Source of the DNA: Hypsibius dujardini
Taxonomy: Eukaryota > Tardigrada > Eutardigrada > Parachela > Hypsibiidae
NCBI GenBank assembly: GCA_001579985.1
Contig: LRSR01009626.1
Coordinates: 1 to 39,053, forward strand
Length of the DNA: 39,053 bases
Direction: 5' to 3'
Below, in pieces: positions 24,002 to 31,520 of the stretch. The notes under the pieces are model-generated. The model made no database searches. It was not told the origin of the DNA and saw nothing but the letters and a program-made list of their open reading frames with translations. The first letter of the stretch is position 1; each line of letters opens with the position of its first letter. A program made the position numbers and the translations under genes.

Positions 24002-25491
24002 TTCTGTTTGTCTTTCTGTCTCTGTCTCTCTGTCTCTCTGTCTCTCTGTCTCTCTGTCTCTCTGTCTCTCAGTATGTGTATTGCGTGTGCTGTTCCACGT
24101 GTGGCCCAATAATCCATCCATTTCGGTGGCCGCCATGAGAGCATTCAGCTATTGCCTTAGCAATAATGGCGTGTAATCGCTTGCATGCTATCGATTACGC
24201 ATTCGTTGGTGAAAAAGAGAGAGATCTCGTTGATCGCGGATCGATGATGATGAAAAAGCCCGGCATGATTACTTACGGTGAACTAAGTCATGGCCAAGGT
24301 CCAATTGTATAGGGGGGCACTATGTGGGCAGGTATTGAGTACTGTGTTTACTTCGACTCGATGGATATTTTCGATACGGCACGTGGCGGCGGGAGCGGTG
24401 GTAGTGGATCGCAGTTGATGAAATCGAATTATTGAGACGCTGGATCGAATAATAGTAACATTGACCGGAAGCACGCCAGAACTGAATAACAGAAAGGCAG
24501 GTGCGTGCTGCCTGGTCGGATTGGACTGGACAGGTGTGCGCCACCTACAGTTCGAAGGCCCATCTGGGTAAACGTGTCAAAAGCTGACCTATGTCTGGCG
24601 CATGGATCTGCGATGTCTGTGTCTGTGTCTGTGTCTGTGTCTGTGTCTGTGTCTGTGTCTGTGTCTGTGTCTGTGTCTGTGTCTGTGTCTGAGTCTGAGT
24701 CTGTGTCTGTGTCAGCCTTCCTGTGTCTACAAATGCTTGCAGGATCTCTGCGTCTTTCTGGAAAGGAGGAAACACTCCTTGTTTTCGATTGCCCCTATTT
24801 CCAAAGAGTAGGCTATTCACAGGTGTTCCTTTCTGGATCAGCATTATGACATAATCTGCATGCGATGCGGTGTAGCCGCCCGCATTACATATGCAAGTCA
24901 ATATTTATCCTCGGTACATGGGCAAAATTGATTCTTTCGTTCAATCACCGTAAGTGCGGAGGAAAGTGCGCGTATTGTTGTGGTCGAAGTGAGGCGTGCA
25001 CCTCCAATCTTCACCGCACAAGAGAGATGGAGAGCCCTCTCATGGTTAGATAGTTTAGTATGGTTTCGAGGTCGCCGTCTGCCAATGTTAGTTGAGTAGC
25101 GGCTCCAAGGCAAAAACAAGCGTTTAACTACTGTCCGCAGATAAGATTAAACAATAACGTAGCAGGAGTAGCGCGTAAGGAAGGAATACTGATATATCTG
25201 TTCGAACGTTTGACACACATGAACAAATGAAGGTGCACTATTTTCTTCAATCACACAATCAATCACTCAAAATCGTGATGGTGATACAACACAAGACCTA
25301 TACGGTACGCAACTCCACAGGTTTATTTCGACGGTATACGTTTGCCTGCCTGCCTACCGGCTTACCTCTCTGTTTGCTTTCTGCCATTTTGTGTCTATCT
25401 GCTGTCTGCAAGCCTGCCTGCGTATCTTTGCATGTCTCTCTGGGTGTGTATGGGAGTCTGCTTGAATGCCTGCGGGCCTGCCTGTGCGTGC

Positions 25492-25551
<60 letters not shown>

Positions 25552-28500
25552 TGTCTATCTGTCTGGCTGTCTGGCTGTGAATCAATGCCTCTAGGACTTG
25601 TCTTGGTTTTTTCGTGTCAGACTGACGATTACTTTTCTTATCTAACAATCATTGCAAGCTCACCGAACAATTCCACGCTTCTGGTTCGTATCACACAAGT
25701 GTAATAAACCACCCGATTTGAGTGTATTGTTCTGTCCCGAACTGGCTTCCGGCGGCACGGCACGGCACGAGCTCTCTCCGTTGCATCTGTCGCGACCCCT
25801 TTCGCGCACAACGACAGTTTCACAACACTCCGATCTCGCCGGCGAGCAGTGGACCAAACCATTTGTCAGGATCGATTAATTTACAGCTCACTTTATCGAG
25901 GAGTTTCCCCATCACGTCAGCATATTACGAATGATCGACGCTCCGCGCTCTCTTGCACTCGTTGAGCTTAGCTACCTGGGGTACTTTACAATGAACACAC
26001 TATCACCACACTACAGTCTGACTTTCGGTTGCATCGGCGACCCATCCGTCATAGTGTGGTATGATCCGGTATACCGTAAAGGAGTTTACAGTCGTTGAAA
26101 ACAATGATTTATGGCCCCACACGAGAGGGCGGACAGGACAATCGATATCGAGTCTCAAGTGGCTCGAGTTCGTTTTTTTGGGTTTCACCTAACGTTACCG
26201 TTGAGGACGGACTGAGGTTGACCAGTGTGGTTAATTAAATTAACCCCATCGAGCGGTCTGTTTAGTGTTTCGCACTGACCAGTGCAGCCCACGACATGAC
26301 TTGATTTTGAACAAGGTTCTTCATTTTCAGACATATTCGTGTGTGTCGTGTGGCGACTGACTGACAGAAGGTCGGACCATTACAGTAAGACGCAATGTAA
26401 ACCGCAGCCATTTATAACTAACTCTCTCAGAGAAGTGCTGACCTAATTGTTCTGACAAAAACCACAACATGTCAGTCAAGGTAGCGGTCAGCGGAAGAAG
26501 AGTGCGTATTACCCTGCACTGAAAGTGACAGACACAAGAGCAGGCAGCAGACACGACACCACAGACACAGACACAGACACAGACACAGACACAGACACAG
26601 ACACAGACACAGACACAGACACAGACACAGACACAGACACAGACCATGTTACGATTTTATGAAAATGGCGACCCAGTCAATGAAATTACTCATCCTGTAT
26701 TCGGATGTCTGTCGTAGGCCCCATCGTGAGATTTAAAATATCCGGCCTACACACACTACGCTTTGCTGTCTACAGACAGACAGACCAGTAAACCACCCTA
26801 TTTCTGGCGCATCCGTGACGCAAAATCCTCAATATTTCTTTTCGTCGTGACACAAATTTTTTCCCTTCCCCTCCTCAACGAGTTTCTGGCGGAACGCGAC
26901 TAGCAACGAGGAGGAGGAGCCCATCCACTCTGTCAAGATCTATGTCGCGTATCCTGTCACGCAAACACATTTAGAACTTTTTTTTCTCCCCTCTTCGAAC
27001 ATCTTCACTTTAGACAGCTGTTGCCTGAAAAATAGTTTCACATAGTAAACCATGTCAAACTTCCCTCCTGCTGCAACTTCCTCCATAAAAACCGGAAGCC
27101 CAATGGTTTTTTATATGACTCTTTATCTGCATCACATCACACTAGAAACCGGCAATCTGTCTCTCTTGTTCAAGCGTTTCGCCTTTTTGACTGCACGTCC
27201 TTCAGTGTCTGTGTAATAACAGGAAAGTTTTGTATTCGTCCAGCGAAGCGTTGGACCAAAATAAACGCTGCATAGAGTACTCCGAATACACAAACACAAC
27301 GAACGCGCGGGGCAGGAAAAACCAAGACGTGATGCGCGGTCTGACTTTCAACAAGGAGAAGAGGGTACCCGGGTCTTTTTTTGTGTTCGGTCTGTTTGAA
27401 CGACTTGACTGCGCCGCTGAGGAACACTTGGCATAACTGTGACATAACCACCGAAAAAAAGACCAGAGAGTGGCGCTTCCTGTACGCTACTGTATGGCTA
27501 CGGGGTTCGTGGACCGTTTTATGTCTGCTGATTGAAAGTGAAATAAATAAAACAATTATTGCCGGGATTGTTCAAGTGTAGTACCAACTGGGAGCGTAAC
27601 TCTTTTCGCACGACGAATTTTCGAGTGTAAAATAAAATGTGATAATTTCAACAAGTAGCTGCATGAAATTGCATTGGCACGTGCCGCCCGGTAAAAAAAG
27701 AATAAAACTGTTTATTGGGAGATAAGAAGCAAAATTATTGATTTTCTTACTACCAGTCATAAAGTTCGAACTAACTTCGTTCGATGCGTCCATTAAGTGG
27801 AGTTAAGGTTTCGTCAGGAAGTCTTTCCGCTACTGAGTTTAAATTCACAGTCTGTGTCTGTGTCTGTGTCTGTGTCTGTGTCTGTGTCTGTGTCTGTGTC
27901 TGTGTCTGTGTCTGTATCTGTGTCTAAGCCTCAAGTTTGTGGCTATCTGTCACCCATGTCTGTATTTCATACTAGTGTTAGCCTGTGTTGTTGTTCCAAC
28001 TTATATCCATGTCTGTGGGTGTGTCTTTGTCTGTCTATCAAAATGGTTTCACGCAAAACGGACGTGCTGTGCGCCAATCGATAAGAGATATAATTACAAT
28101 GGTAAGGTGGCAAAAAAATTGAATAGATTCGACGGAGCCCAATTTCTAAAGACAACCTTATTCCTACAAAAAAAACCACTTGACAACTCAGCGCGATTCA
28201 TTACATGAAACATGAAATTACATGGCCGGCGAGCGTCGCATCAGGTAATTTGTGTGTCCGATAACAAAAGTCTGTAGGTCAACGTCAACCGAAAATCGCA
28301 GCGACTGCTCTCGACTCGAGAGCTCTCTCAAACGCAATCCCATTGTCGCATCCACAAAAAAAATGTCGGAAAAAAATGAACATGGCACAACAAAACTCTG
28401 TCGTCGTCGTAGCATCCAGTGTAAATGAGCATATTTCATTTGTAACCTCAAAACCTTGCGCCATGCAGTGACAGTGGAAAAATAAATACCATCAGGCTGA

Positions 28501-29017
28501 CGACTGAGAAAACCGAAACTGACGTATAAAGTTACGCTTTCGTAAATAAAAGAAAAGCAACTGTTAAAAGTATTAATACCGCATTTCCCCAAGCGCACTT
28601 TGCAGTAAACGCTTTTCTCACTGAGCAACTGAAAGTAGCGGTAATTAAATGTCTTCTAGGCATAATTTTTTTGCTGAATCAGGATTTCTGACTTGGTGTG
28701 TCGTTTCGTTTGCCTGTGTTTGTAACTGTGCCTGTGTCTGTGTGGTGTGTCTGTATTTGTAAGTTTTTGCCTGTGCCTTAGTTATGCTTGCTAAGTTTCA
28801 AGTGTCTGTCTGTGGACGTTTGCCTGAATCTACTACTGACTGTTTTCCTGTCCACTTCTGGTTCATGTTATTCTGTCTGCCTGTGTTCCTGTGCCTGTAT
28901 ATAGTATTCATGTCTGAAAATCACATTATTGTCTGAATTTTTTTTCATTTGACTGCCTGTCCCCGCCATTTATCTGCCTGTTTATATTTGTATCTCCAGT
29001 CAGACTTTTCACGTTTA

Positions 29018-29056
<39 letters not shown>

Positions 29057-29669
29057 GTTTGAGTATTAAGCTTTTGCCGCCAAAGGAACATATCCAATTT
29101 TTTGTCCTCCTAATTTGCTCTGTCTGTCGGCGGCCAATCGAGTCCCCTCATCCTTCGACACATCCATTTAGTCATATTTTTAACATTATATTGACTTAGT
29201 CGACAGATGCTGGTCATAATTTAGTCATACGTCCACACGCACACTGCACGCCAATAATATATTCCATAAAGTGTATACACCTCTACCCTGTAAAGTTTAG
29301 CAACGATAACAACGCCAGAATCCCCGGAGGTCCCACACACAGACAGACAGTAGAGGCAGACAGACAGACAGTAGAAGCAGACAGACAGACAGTAGAGGCA
29401 GACCGACAGACAGGCAGAGGGAAGGAGGACCGACAGACAGACACAGGCAGAGGAGACAGATAGACAGACTGACTCACCTGGATGTTGAACTCGGCCACGA
29501 AAATCCTTATGAAAATCGATGGCTGATAGGACTCCAACAGCAGGCCATCCTGGAGGACACTACCCCGGCTGCTGCTGTCACCTTTATCCGAGGCGCTGTC
29601 CAGACTGCTGGCCGTGAGTGTTTTCGCACTGATACTGTCTCCCTCCATATCTGATCCCGTCGTCATCAT
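4912..29669 (-). CDS. SHANK: SHANK/ProSAP homologue, postsynaptic scaffold (15 coding exons, 1357 aa)
   Basis: The coding sequence is complement(join(4912-4961, 5306-6683, 7114-7679, 8216-8848, 9159-9452, 9554-9698, 10901-11017, 11420-11587, 11931-12032, 12156-12205, 12352-12460, 13623-13694, 17574-17699, 21189-21260, 29478-29669)), 4074 nt. Every junction is GT-AG and the phases agree throughout. SHANK proteins are scaffolds at excitatory synapses and other junctions, linking receptors to Homer and actin regulators (family knowledge). Order seen: Ser-rich leader (1-50), SPN/F0-like domain (51-150), ankyrin repeats (about 155-375), Arg/Ser-rich linker (385-570), PDZ (575-673, GFGF at 586-589), then a Pro/Ser/Gln-rich tail with KPPLPPNRPP (911-920), polyproline (1035-1042) and terminal PPPEF (1352-1356). 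Not seen: the SH3 domain expected between ankyrin and PDZ, and the C-terminal SAM domain. The start is the first ATG after an in-frame TGA. Confidence 0.95.
5030..5215. repeat. (CAGA)n array in SHANK intron 14
   Basis: Degenerate CAGA with CAAA and AGAT interruptions; reads (TCTG)n in the SHANK transcript. It has no stop in the exon 14 frame. Confidence 0.9.
5306..6683 (-). CDS. SHANK: SHANK exon 14 (large proline/serine-rich exon)
   Basis: Residues 883-1341. KPPLPPNRPP (911-920) resembles an SH3 or cortactin-type proline ligand; eight prolines at 1035-1042 could bind EVH1 or SH3 domains. SFAEAIAKAAQARRDK (about 1051) and FQSELMRAIQRR are short predicted helices in an otherwise disordered region. 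Acceptor cttgtag. The chosen donor CCCG|gtacga (5306/5305) is the one whose phase gives the Homer motif in exon 15. Confidence 0.88.
6684..7113. other. SHANK intron 13, no repeat or gene seen
   Basis: AT-rich 430-nt intron without CAGA-type repeats or a supported frame. Confidence 0.6.
7114..7679 (-). CDS. SHANK: SHANK exon 13 (post-PDZ linker)
   Basis: About residues 694-882. It contains IRARPSSRRITAVEIEELIE (712-731), a basic-helical motif I regard as the conserved post-PDZ segment, then a polyglutamine run and an acidic DEEEEE tract. The donor CGTGAG|gtaaat in phase 0 joins exon 14 without a gap; reading on ends at a TGA-class stop near 7033. Confidence 0.85.
7738..7866. repeat. (CAGA)n array in SHANK intron 12
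   Basis: Degenerate CAGA units starting about 60 nt upstream of the exon 13 acceptor on the - strand, thus TCTG in the transcript. Confidence 0.85.
8096..8190. repeat. (TCTG)n array, opposite orientation, SHANK intron 12
   Basis: TCTG units on the + strand (core 8120-8152), so CAGA in the transcript. Together with 7738-7866 it forms an inverted pair within one intron. Confidence 0.85.
8216..8848 (-). CDS. SHANK: SHANK exon 12 (PDZ domain)
   Basis: Residues 483-693. A linker with a polyglutamine stretch (about 509-516) leads into the PDZ domain at about 575-673 (genomic 8573-8277): TVTLARGAQGFGFVLRGSK, PALQYLDEVDRGGPADLAGL, KPGDFLLSISGEDV and AVNLIR. The GFGFVLRG carboxylate loop and the ALQYL.-VD.GG motif are diagnostic for SHANK class I PDZ domains. 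Acceptor tttgtag, donor AAGG|gtaagg. Confidence 0.97.
8909..9118. repeat. (TCTG)n arrays in SHANK intron 11
   Basis: Two blocks, 8909-8932 and about 9028-9118, TCTG on the + strand, the second including TCCG variants at its start. They occupy much of the 310-nt intron. Confidence 0.88.
9159..9452 (-). CDS. SHANK: SHANK exon 11 (Arg/Ser linker in place of SH3)
   Basis: Residues 385-482: VPLREKPTYNPRRRRR, the conserved end of the ankyrin region (human VPFRE.PSYAKRRR), then a Ser/Gly-rich linker. No SH3 signature (ALYDY-, WxxG- or FPxNYV-like residues) is present. Donor AAGA|gtgagt. Confidence 0.92.
9554..9698 (-). CDS. SHANK: SHANK exon 10 (last ankyrin repeats)
   Basis: Residues 337-384 plus one base: ESCARVLLFRGADKHAKNY, QTAYHVAVIAG and ADVIKTH (human ESCARVLLFRGA..NY..QTAFQVAIIAGN..LAEVIKTH). 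Acceptor gtctacag, donor ATCG|gtacgg. Confidence 0.96.
10082..10362. repeat. CAGA/CAGG array in SHANK intron 9
   Basis: Degenerate CAGA grading into CAGG/CAAG units (10300-10350). Confidence 0.85.
10901..11017 (-). CDS. SHANK: SHANK exon 9 (ankyrin region)
   Basis: Residues 298-336: GYVRHLEHLIFYGADIDARN and ASGNTPLHVCAVNNQ (human HLEHLLFYGAD..AQNASGNTALHICALYNQ). Acceptor gtttttag, donor CAG|gtaaac. Confidence 0.96.
11029..11172. repeat. Opposed (CA)n and (TG)n tracts in SHANK intron 8
   Basis: A CA run at about 11029-11052 and a TG run at about 11147-11172 are mutually complementary and separated by about 95 nt, so the intron RNA could pair into a stem. Confidence 0.7.
11420..11587 (-). 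CDS. SHANK: SHANK exon 8 (ankyrin region)
   Basis: Residues 242-297: LLELGSSANYKDSKGLTPLY, CELLLHDYA and QEIHQ, all signature SHANK ankyrin segments. Acceptor tttccag, donor CAG|gtacgg. Confidence 0.95.
11640..11925. repeat. CAGA array filling SHANK intron 7
   Basis: Degenerate CAGA/CAGG/CAGAT units occupy most of the 343-nt intron, reaching within a few nt of the exon 7 donor. Confidence 0.85.
11931..12032 (-). CDS. SHANK: SHANK exon 7 (ankyrin region)
   Basis: Residues 208-241: VALINGGAHLDFRALDG, CTPLHRAAQQNNFKALQ. Matches the NGGAHLDFR.DG.T.. segment of vertebrate SHANKs. Donor CAG|gtatgg, followed almost at once by a TCTG-type array. Confidence 0.95.
12156..12205 (-). CDS. SHANK: SHANK exon 6 (ankyrin region)
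   Basis: A 50-nt exon encoding ETPLTLATTLKEPVPVL (residues 191-207) once the split Glu codon is restored. It is recognised by phase and by the TPLxLA ankyrin motif. Acceptor ctatgcag, donor TTG|gtgagt. Confidence 0.9.
12352..12460 (-). CDS. SHANK: SHANK exon 5 (ankyrin region)
   Basis: Residues 155-190 plus one base; SNLRKFVEYI and NKGLDPNFHDLDNG, the first ankyrin-repeat unit of SHANK. Donor GGAG|gttagt. Confidence 0.93.
12613..13220. repeat. Degenerate CAGA arrays in SHANK intron 4
   Basis: Blocks at 12613-12655, 12740-12805 and 12866-12890, with scattered cagacaaac units to about 13220. Confidence 0.75.
13623..13694 (-). CDS. SHANK: SHANK exon 4 (SPN-ankyrin junction)
   Basis: A 72-nt exon, residues 131-154: LKYKRRVYKMMNLDEKVLKQ then LHTK, equivalent to the YKRRVY...LHTK block of SHANK proteins. 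Acceptor cctttgcag, donor AAG|gtaagc. Confidence 0.95.
14692..14932. repeat. CAGA/CTGA array in SHANK intron 3
   Basis: CAGA units, then five tandem cagactga units (about 14825-14865), then cacacagccagacaga duplicated units to 14932. Confidence 0.85.
15630..15862. repeat. Degenerate CAGA array in SHANK intron 3
   Basis: CAGA/CATA/CAAG units, most regular at 15815-15860. Confidence 0.8.
16780..16935. repeat. CAGA/CAGG array in SHANK intron 3
   Basis: CAGA with accgacag interruptions and a duplicated aaact(g)gcagagaggcag segment. Confidence 0.85.
17574..17699 (-). CDS. SHANK: SHANK exon 3 (SPN domain)
   Basis: Residues 89-130. ELKDSANFGLFCPPFNGRAG, KFLDDERELKDYP and VGYLE match the most conserved SPN segment (human NYGLFQPP..GRAGKFLDEER). 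Phase 0 at both ends; acceptor tttctag, donor GAG|gtgcgt. Confidence 0.95.
17874..18140. repeat. Degenerate CAGA array in SHANK intron 2
   Basis: CAGA-type units with cattcagg interruptions repeated at about 18008-18035 and 18105-18135. Confidence 0.8.
19127..19348 (+). other. Weak candidate small ORF nested in SHANK intron 2
   Basis: ATG-started frame of 73 aa (begins MWTMDSVEKIQ, ends RPLVSCE), free of repeat-derived residues and predicted mostly helical and charged. A TATAAATA lies at 18957-18964 on the same strand, about 160 nt upstream. I recognise no family. A frame of this length is expected by chance in a window this size. Confidence 0.2.
21105..21171. repeat. 17-bp minisatellite, four copies
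   Basis: Unit cttgtgctttgaagaac; the copies end at 21120, 21137, 21154 and 21171, the first lacking a base and two differing at one position. In the SHANK transcript it starts 17 nt after the exon 2 donor. Confidence 0.85.
21189..21260 (-). CDS. SHANK: SHANK exon 2 (SPN domain)
   Basis: A 72-nt exon in phase 0/0 encoding residues 65-88, KCLQFPPTTPIWEVKQRL then FATLPK. This fits the KCL...W..KQ.vL..L segment of the SHANK SPN domain and bridges exons 1 and 3 exactly. Acceptor cctacag, donor AAAG|gtacgc. It is isolated between introns of 8.2 and 3.5 kb and would be easy to miss. Confidence 0.9.
23957..24068. repeat. (TCTG)n then (TCTC-TGTC)n array
   Basis: TCTG on the + strand (about 23959-24005), then five tandem tgtctctc octamers to 24068. 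Confidence 0.88.
24614..24713. repeat. (GTCTGT)n hexanucleotide array
   Basis: About 16 near-perfect hexamers on the + strand, with two gagtct variants near the end. Confidence 0.92.
25340..25578. repeat. CCTG/TCTG array
   Basis: Degenerate tgcctgcct units followed by TCTG (about 25492-25552). Confidence 0.85.
26561..26644. repeat. (ACAGAC)n hexanucleotide array, opposite strand
   Basis: About 14 perfect hexamers; the reverse complement of the arrays at 24614 and 27851. Confidence 0.92.
27851..27925. repeat. (TCTGTG)n hexanucleotide array
   Basis: About 12 hexamers on the + strand, one TCTGTA variant near the end. Confidence 0.92.
28690..29053. repeat. Degenerate TGTCTG-rich tract ending in (TCTG)n
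   Basis: Scattered cctgtgtctgt-like units lead to a pure TCTG block at 29018-29053. Confidence 0.7.
29340..29402. repeat. 21-bp minisatellite, three copies, near SHANK exon 1
   Basis: The unit contains cagacagacagtagaggcag; its tag motif is at 29351, 29372 and 29393. CAGA units continue to 29472, a few nt from the exon 1 donor. Because 21 is a multiple of 3, the read-through frame repeats the heptapeptide STVCLSA. Confidence 0.88.
29478..29669 (-). CDS. SHANK: SHANK exon 1 (N-terminus, start of SPN domain)
   Basis: Residues 1-64. A Ser/Asp-rich leader is followed by SIFIRIFVAEFNIQ, matching the first strand of the SHANK SPN fold (human SHANK3 VVVRVGIPDLQ). Arg55 aligns with human Arg12. A second ATG follows the first immediately. 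Donor CAG|gtgagtc; a TCTG-type repeat starts only a few nt into the intron. Confidence 0.85.
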
Positions 29670-29944
29670 TATTATTCCGCTCCCGCTGTAATTGCCCGGT
29701 CCTTCCGGTGTGTTCCCCTCGCTAATGCATCACCGGACTGACTCATACATAGATAGAAGGAGGAGATCGCTATTCCAGATTGCAGGTGCCTTGAATGAGA
29801 TTATAATAGTGTTGTGATGATGGAGCCGTATGTATGAGTTTTGTCCGCGCACGCTGCTGGTAATCCAATCTAAAATCCTTAATCCGAGTCCGTGGTGTTA
29901 CACAGCGTACTCTGAGAGATGAGGGTTAATGAGATGCTTTAATA
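29670..29944 (-). other. SHANK: SHANK 5' UTR part of first coding exon
   Basis: About 275 nt separate the ATG from a strong acceptor on the - strand (tattcttcttttgcag, AG at 29946-29945). So either a further upstream non-coding exon exists or the transcript is trans-spliced here. I cannot locate an upstream exon. Confidence 0.5.
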
Positions 29945-30290
29945 CTGCAAAAGAAGAATACACGACAGATTAGATGAAGGTCTTGCTCCTTTCCTATTAT
30001 ACCCAAGATTTACATTATCAATGAATTAAATTCAGAGAAATGAAACTTTTGCCTGATCTTGTTTGTAATTGCTGTGTCTGGGATCTTATGTGTCTGTCTA
30101 GCTGTACGATCGCCTTTATCTTTATCATTGTGCCTGTAGCAATTTTACTATGTCTGTCTGTGCCTTTACAGACAATTGTTGTCTGTCGGCGTTGACGATT
30201 GCGTTCCTGTCTGCGGCTACCTTTGACTCTGTCTAGATGTCTGCGTCTGAACATCGGTCTGTCTGTGTCAATCCATTTCTCTATGCCTGT

Positions 30291-30328
30291 GTCTGCGTGT
30301 CTGCGTGTCTGCGTGTCTGCGTGTCTGT
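30291..30328. repeat. (GTGTCTGC)n octamer array
   Basis: Four to five tandem octamers within a wider TGTCTG-rich tract (about 30060-30390). Confidence 0.8.
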
Positions 30329-31240
30329 GCGTTCTCTCCTTGAGATGATATGTCTGCCTGTGGCTGTACTAGGCATGTCTGCCTGGGACCCTGTCGGTCT
30401 CGGTGCACGCCCAGTCCGTGTCTGAACCTGTCAATTATTATGTCTGCCTATCTGCATTGCGTCAATAATGTTTGCACTTGTACTCATTTTTTTTTGCAAT
30501 ACCAAATCCCTTTAGATGGATTAATTTTTTGGCCAGAAATCGACGAAAAACAACAAAGTGTAAATTTGCCTGTCTGCGGCGAACGGTTGTCTGCCTCCAA
30601 ACAAATATGGCACACATTTCGGTGTAATCACCCACTTCAATCAAATTTGGAAGCATTTGCAAATGCCACCCGGCTGTGCCCTCGCAACCACGGCAGGCGG
30701 CCACACAGCCTCATCGCACCAACAAATCTCTCCCGCTAAAGGAAAATCGAAGGAGACAGCAAAAAACACAAGACCCTGATCGCTGACGATTGCCTTTCTT
30801 CCTGTGCCTGTGTCTGGAAGCCCGAGCCGCCTGCACACACATAGACAGTCAGCATTGATGTTTTGGAAAGTAGGCCAGCAGAGGAGAAAACAAGAAAAAA
30901 AATCCGTAAAATAATCCCAGACGTAGTTTCGTATAGCAAGACAATTACACACAGACTCAGACACACAGACACACAGACACAGACACACGGCGCTGTGTGA
31001 AAAGCCTTTTAGCGGCTTATCCTCGGCACTATTTGACAATGCGCGCAGAGTTGAATTGTGGTCAAGTAGGATCAAGGCAGTAAAGTGACACGAAAAATCA
31101 TTTCATGCATTTTGGATTAGAGAGAGAGAGAGAAAGAGCGAGTGAGATGACGGATAGGCGATATGGTGTAGTAGTAGCGCCACTTTGTCCTTTGGCGAAT
31201 AACCGGTCCTTTAAAATACGACTGCGTGAAAGTGGAGGAC

Positions 31241-31520
31241 CCTCGGATTGGGCGAAGGACCCTCGGATTGGGCGAAGGACCCGCGGATTGGGCGAGGGAC
31301 CCGCGGATTGGGCGAAGGACCCGCGGATTGGGCGAAGGACCCTCGGATTGGGCGAGGGACCCTCGGATTGGGCGAAGGACCCGCGGATTGGGCGAGGGAC
31401 CCTCGGATTGGGTGTAGGACCCGCGGATTGGGTGTAGGACCCGCGGATTGGGCGAAGGACCCTCGGATTGGGCGAGGGACCCGCGGATTGGGCGAAGAAC
31501 CCTCGGATTTGGCGAGGAAA
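31241..31520. repeat. 20-bp minisatellite, 14 copies
   Basis: Unit cctcggattgggcgaaggac, in exact 20-bp register from 31241. Variants include cctcgg/ccgcgg, gcgaag/gcgagg, two adjacent ggtgtaggac copies (31411-31440) and a degenerate last copy. The repeat frame translates as a 20-aa period (GEGPSDWA...). Confidence 0.95.

Larger units (their letters stand above)
21261..29477. other. SHANK intron 1 (8.2 kb)
   Basis: No gene that I can support on either strand. It contains TCTG, TCTGTG-hexamer and 21-bp repeats listed separately. The 22.0-22.9 kb part is GC-richer with several overlapping short frames and no recognisable domain. Confidence 0.55.

Noticed and set aside
28218-28628. 136-codon frame on the - strand in SHANK intron 1
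   Set aside because: It starts at a TTG, not ATG, shows no domain, has no good splice sites in frame, and is of a length expected by chance.
31241-31520. CRISPR-like regular array
   Set aside because: The 20-bp units are directly contiguous with no unique spacers, and the locus is animal DNA; it is a minisatellite.
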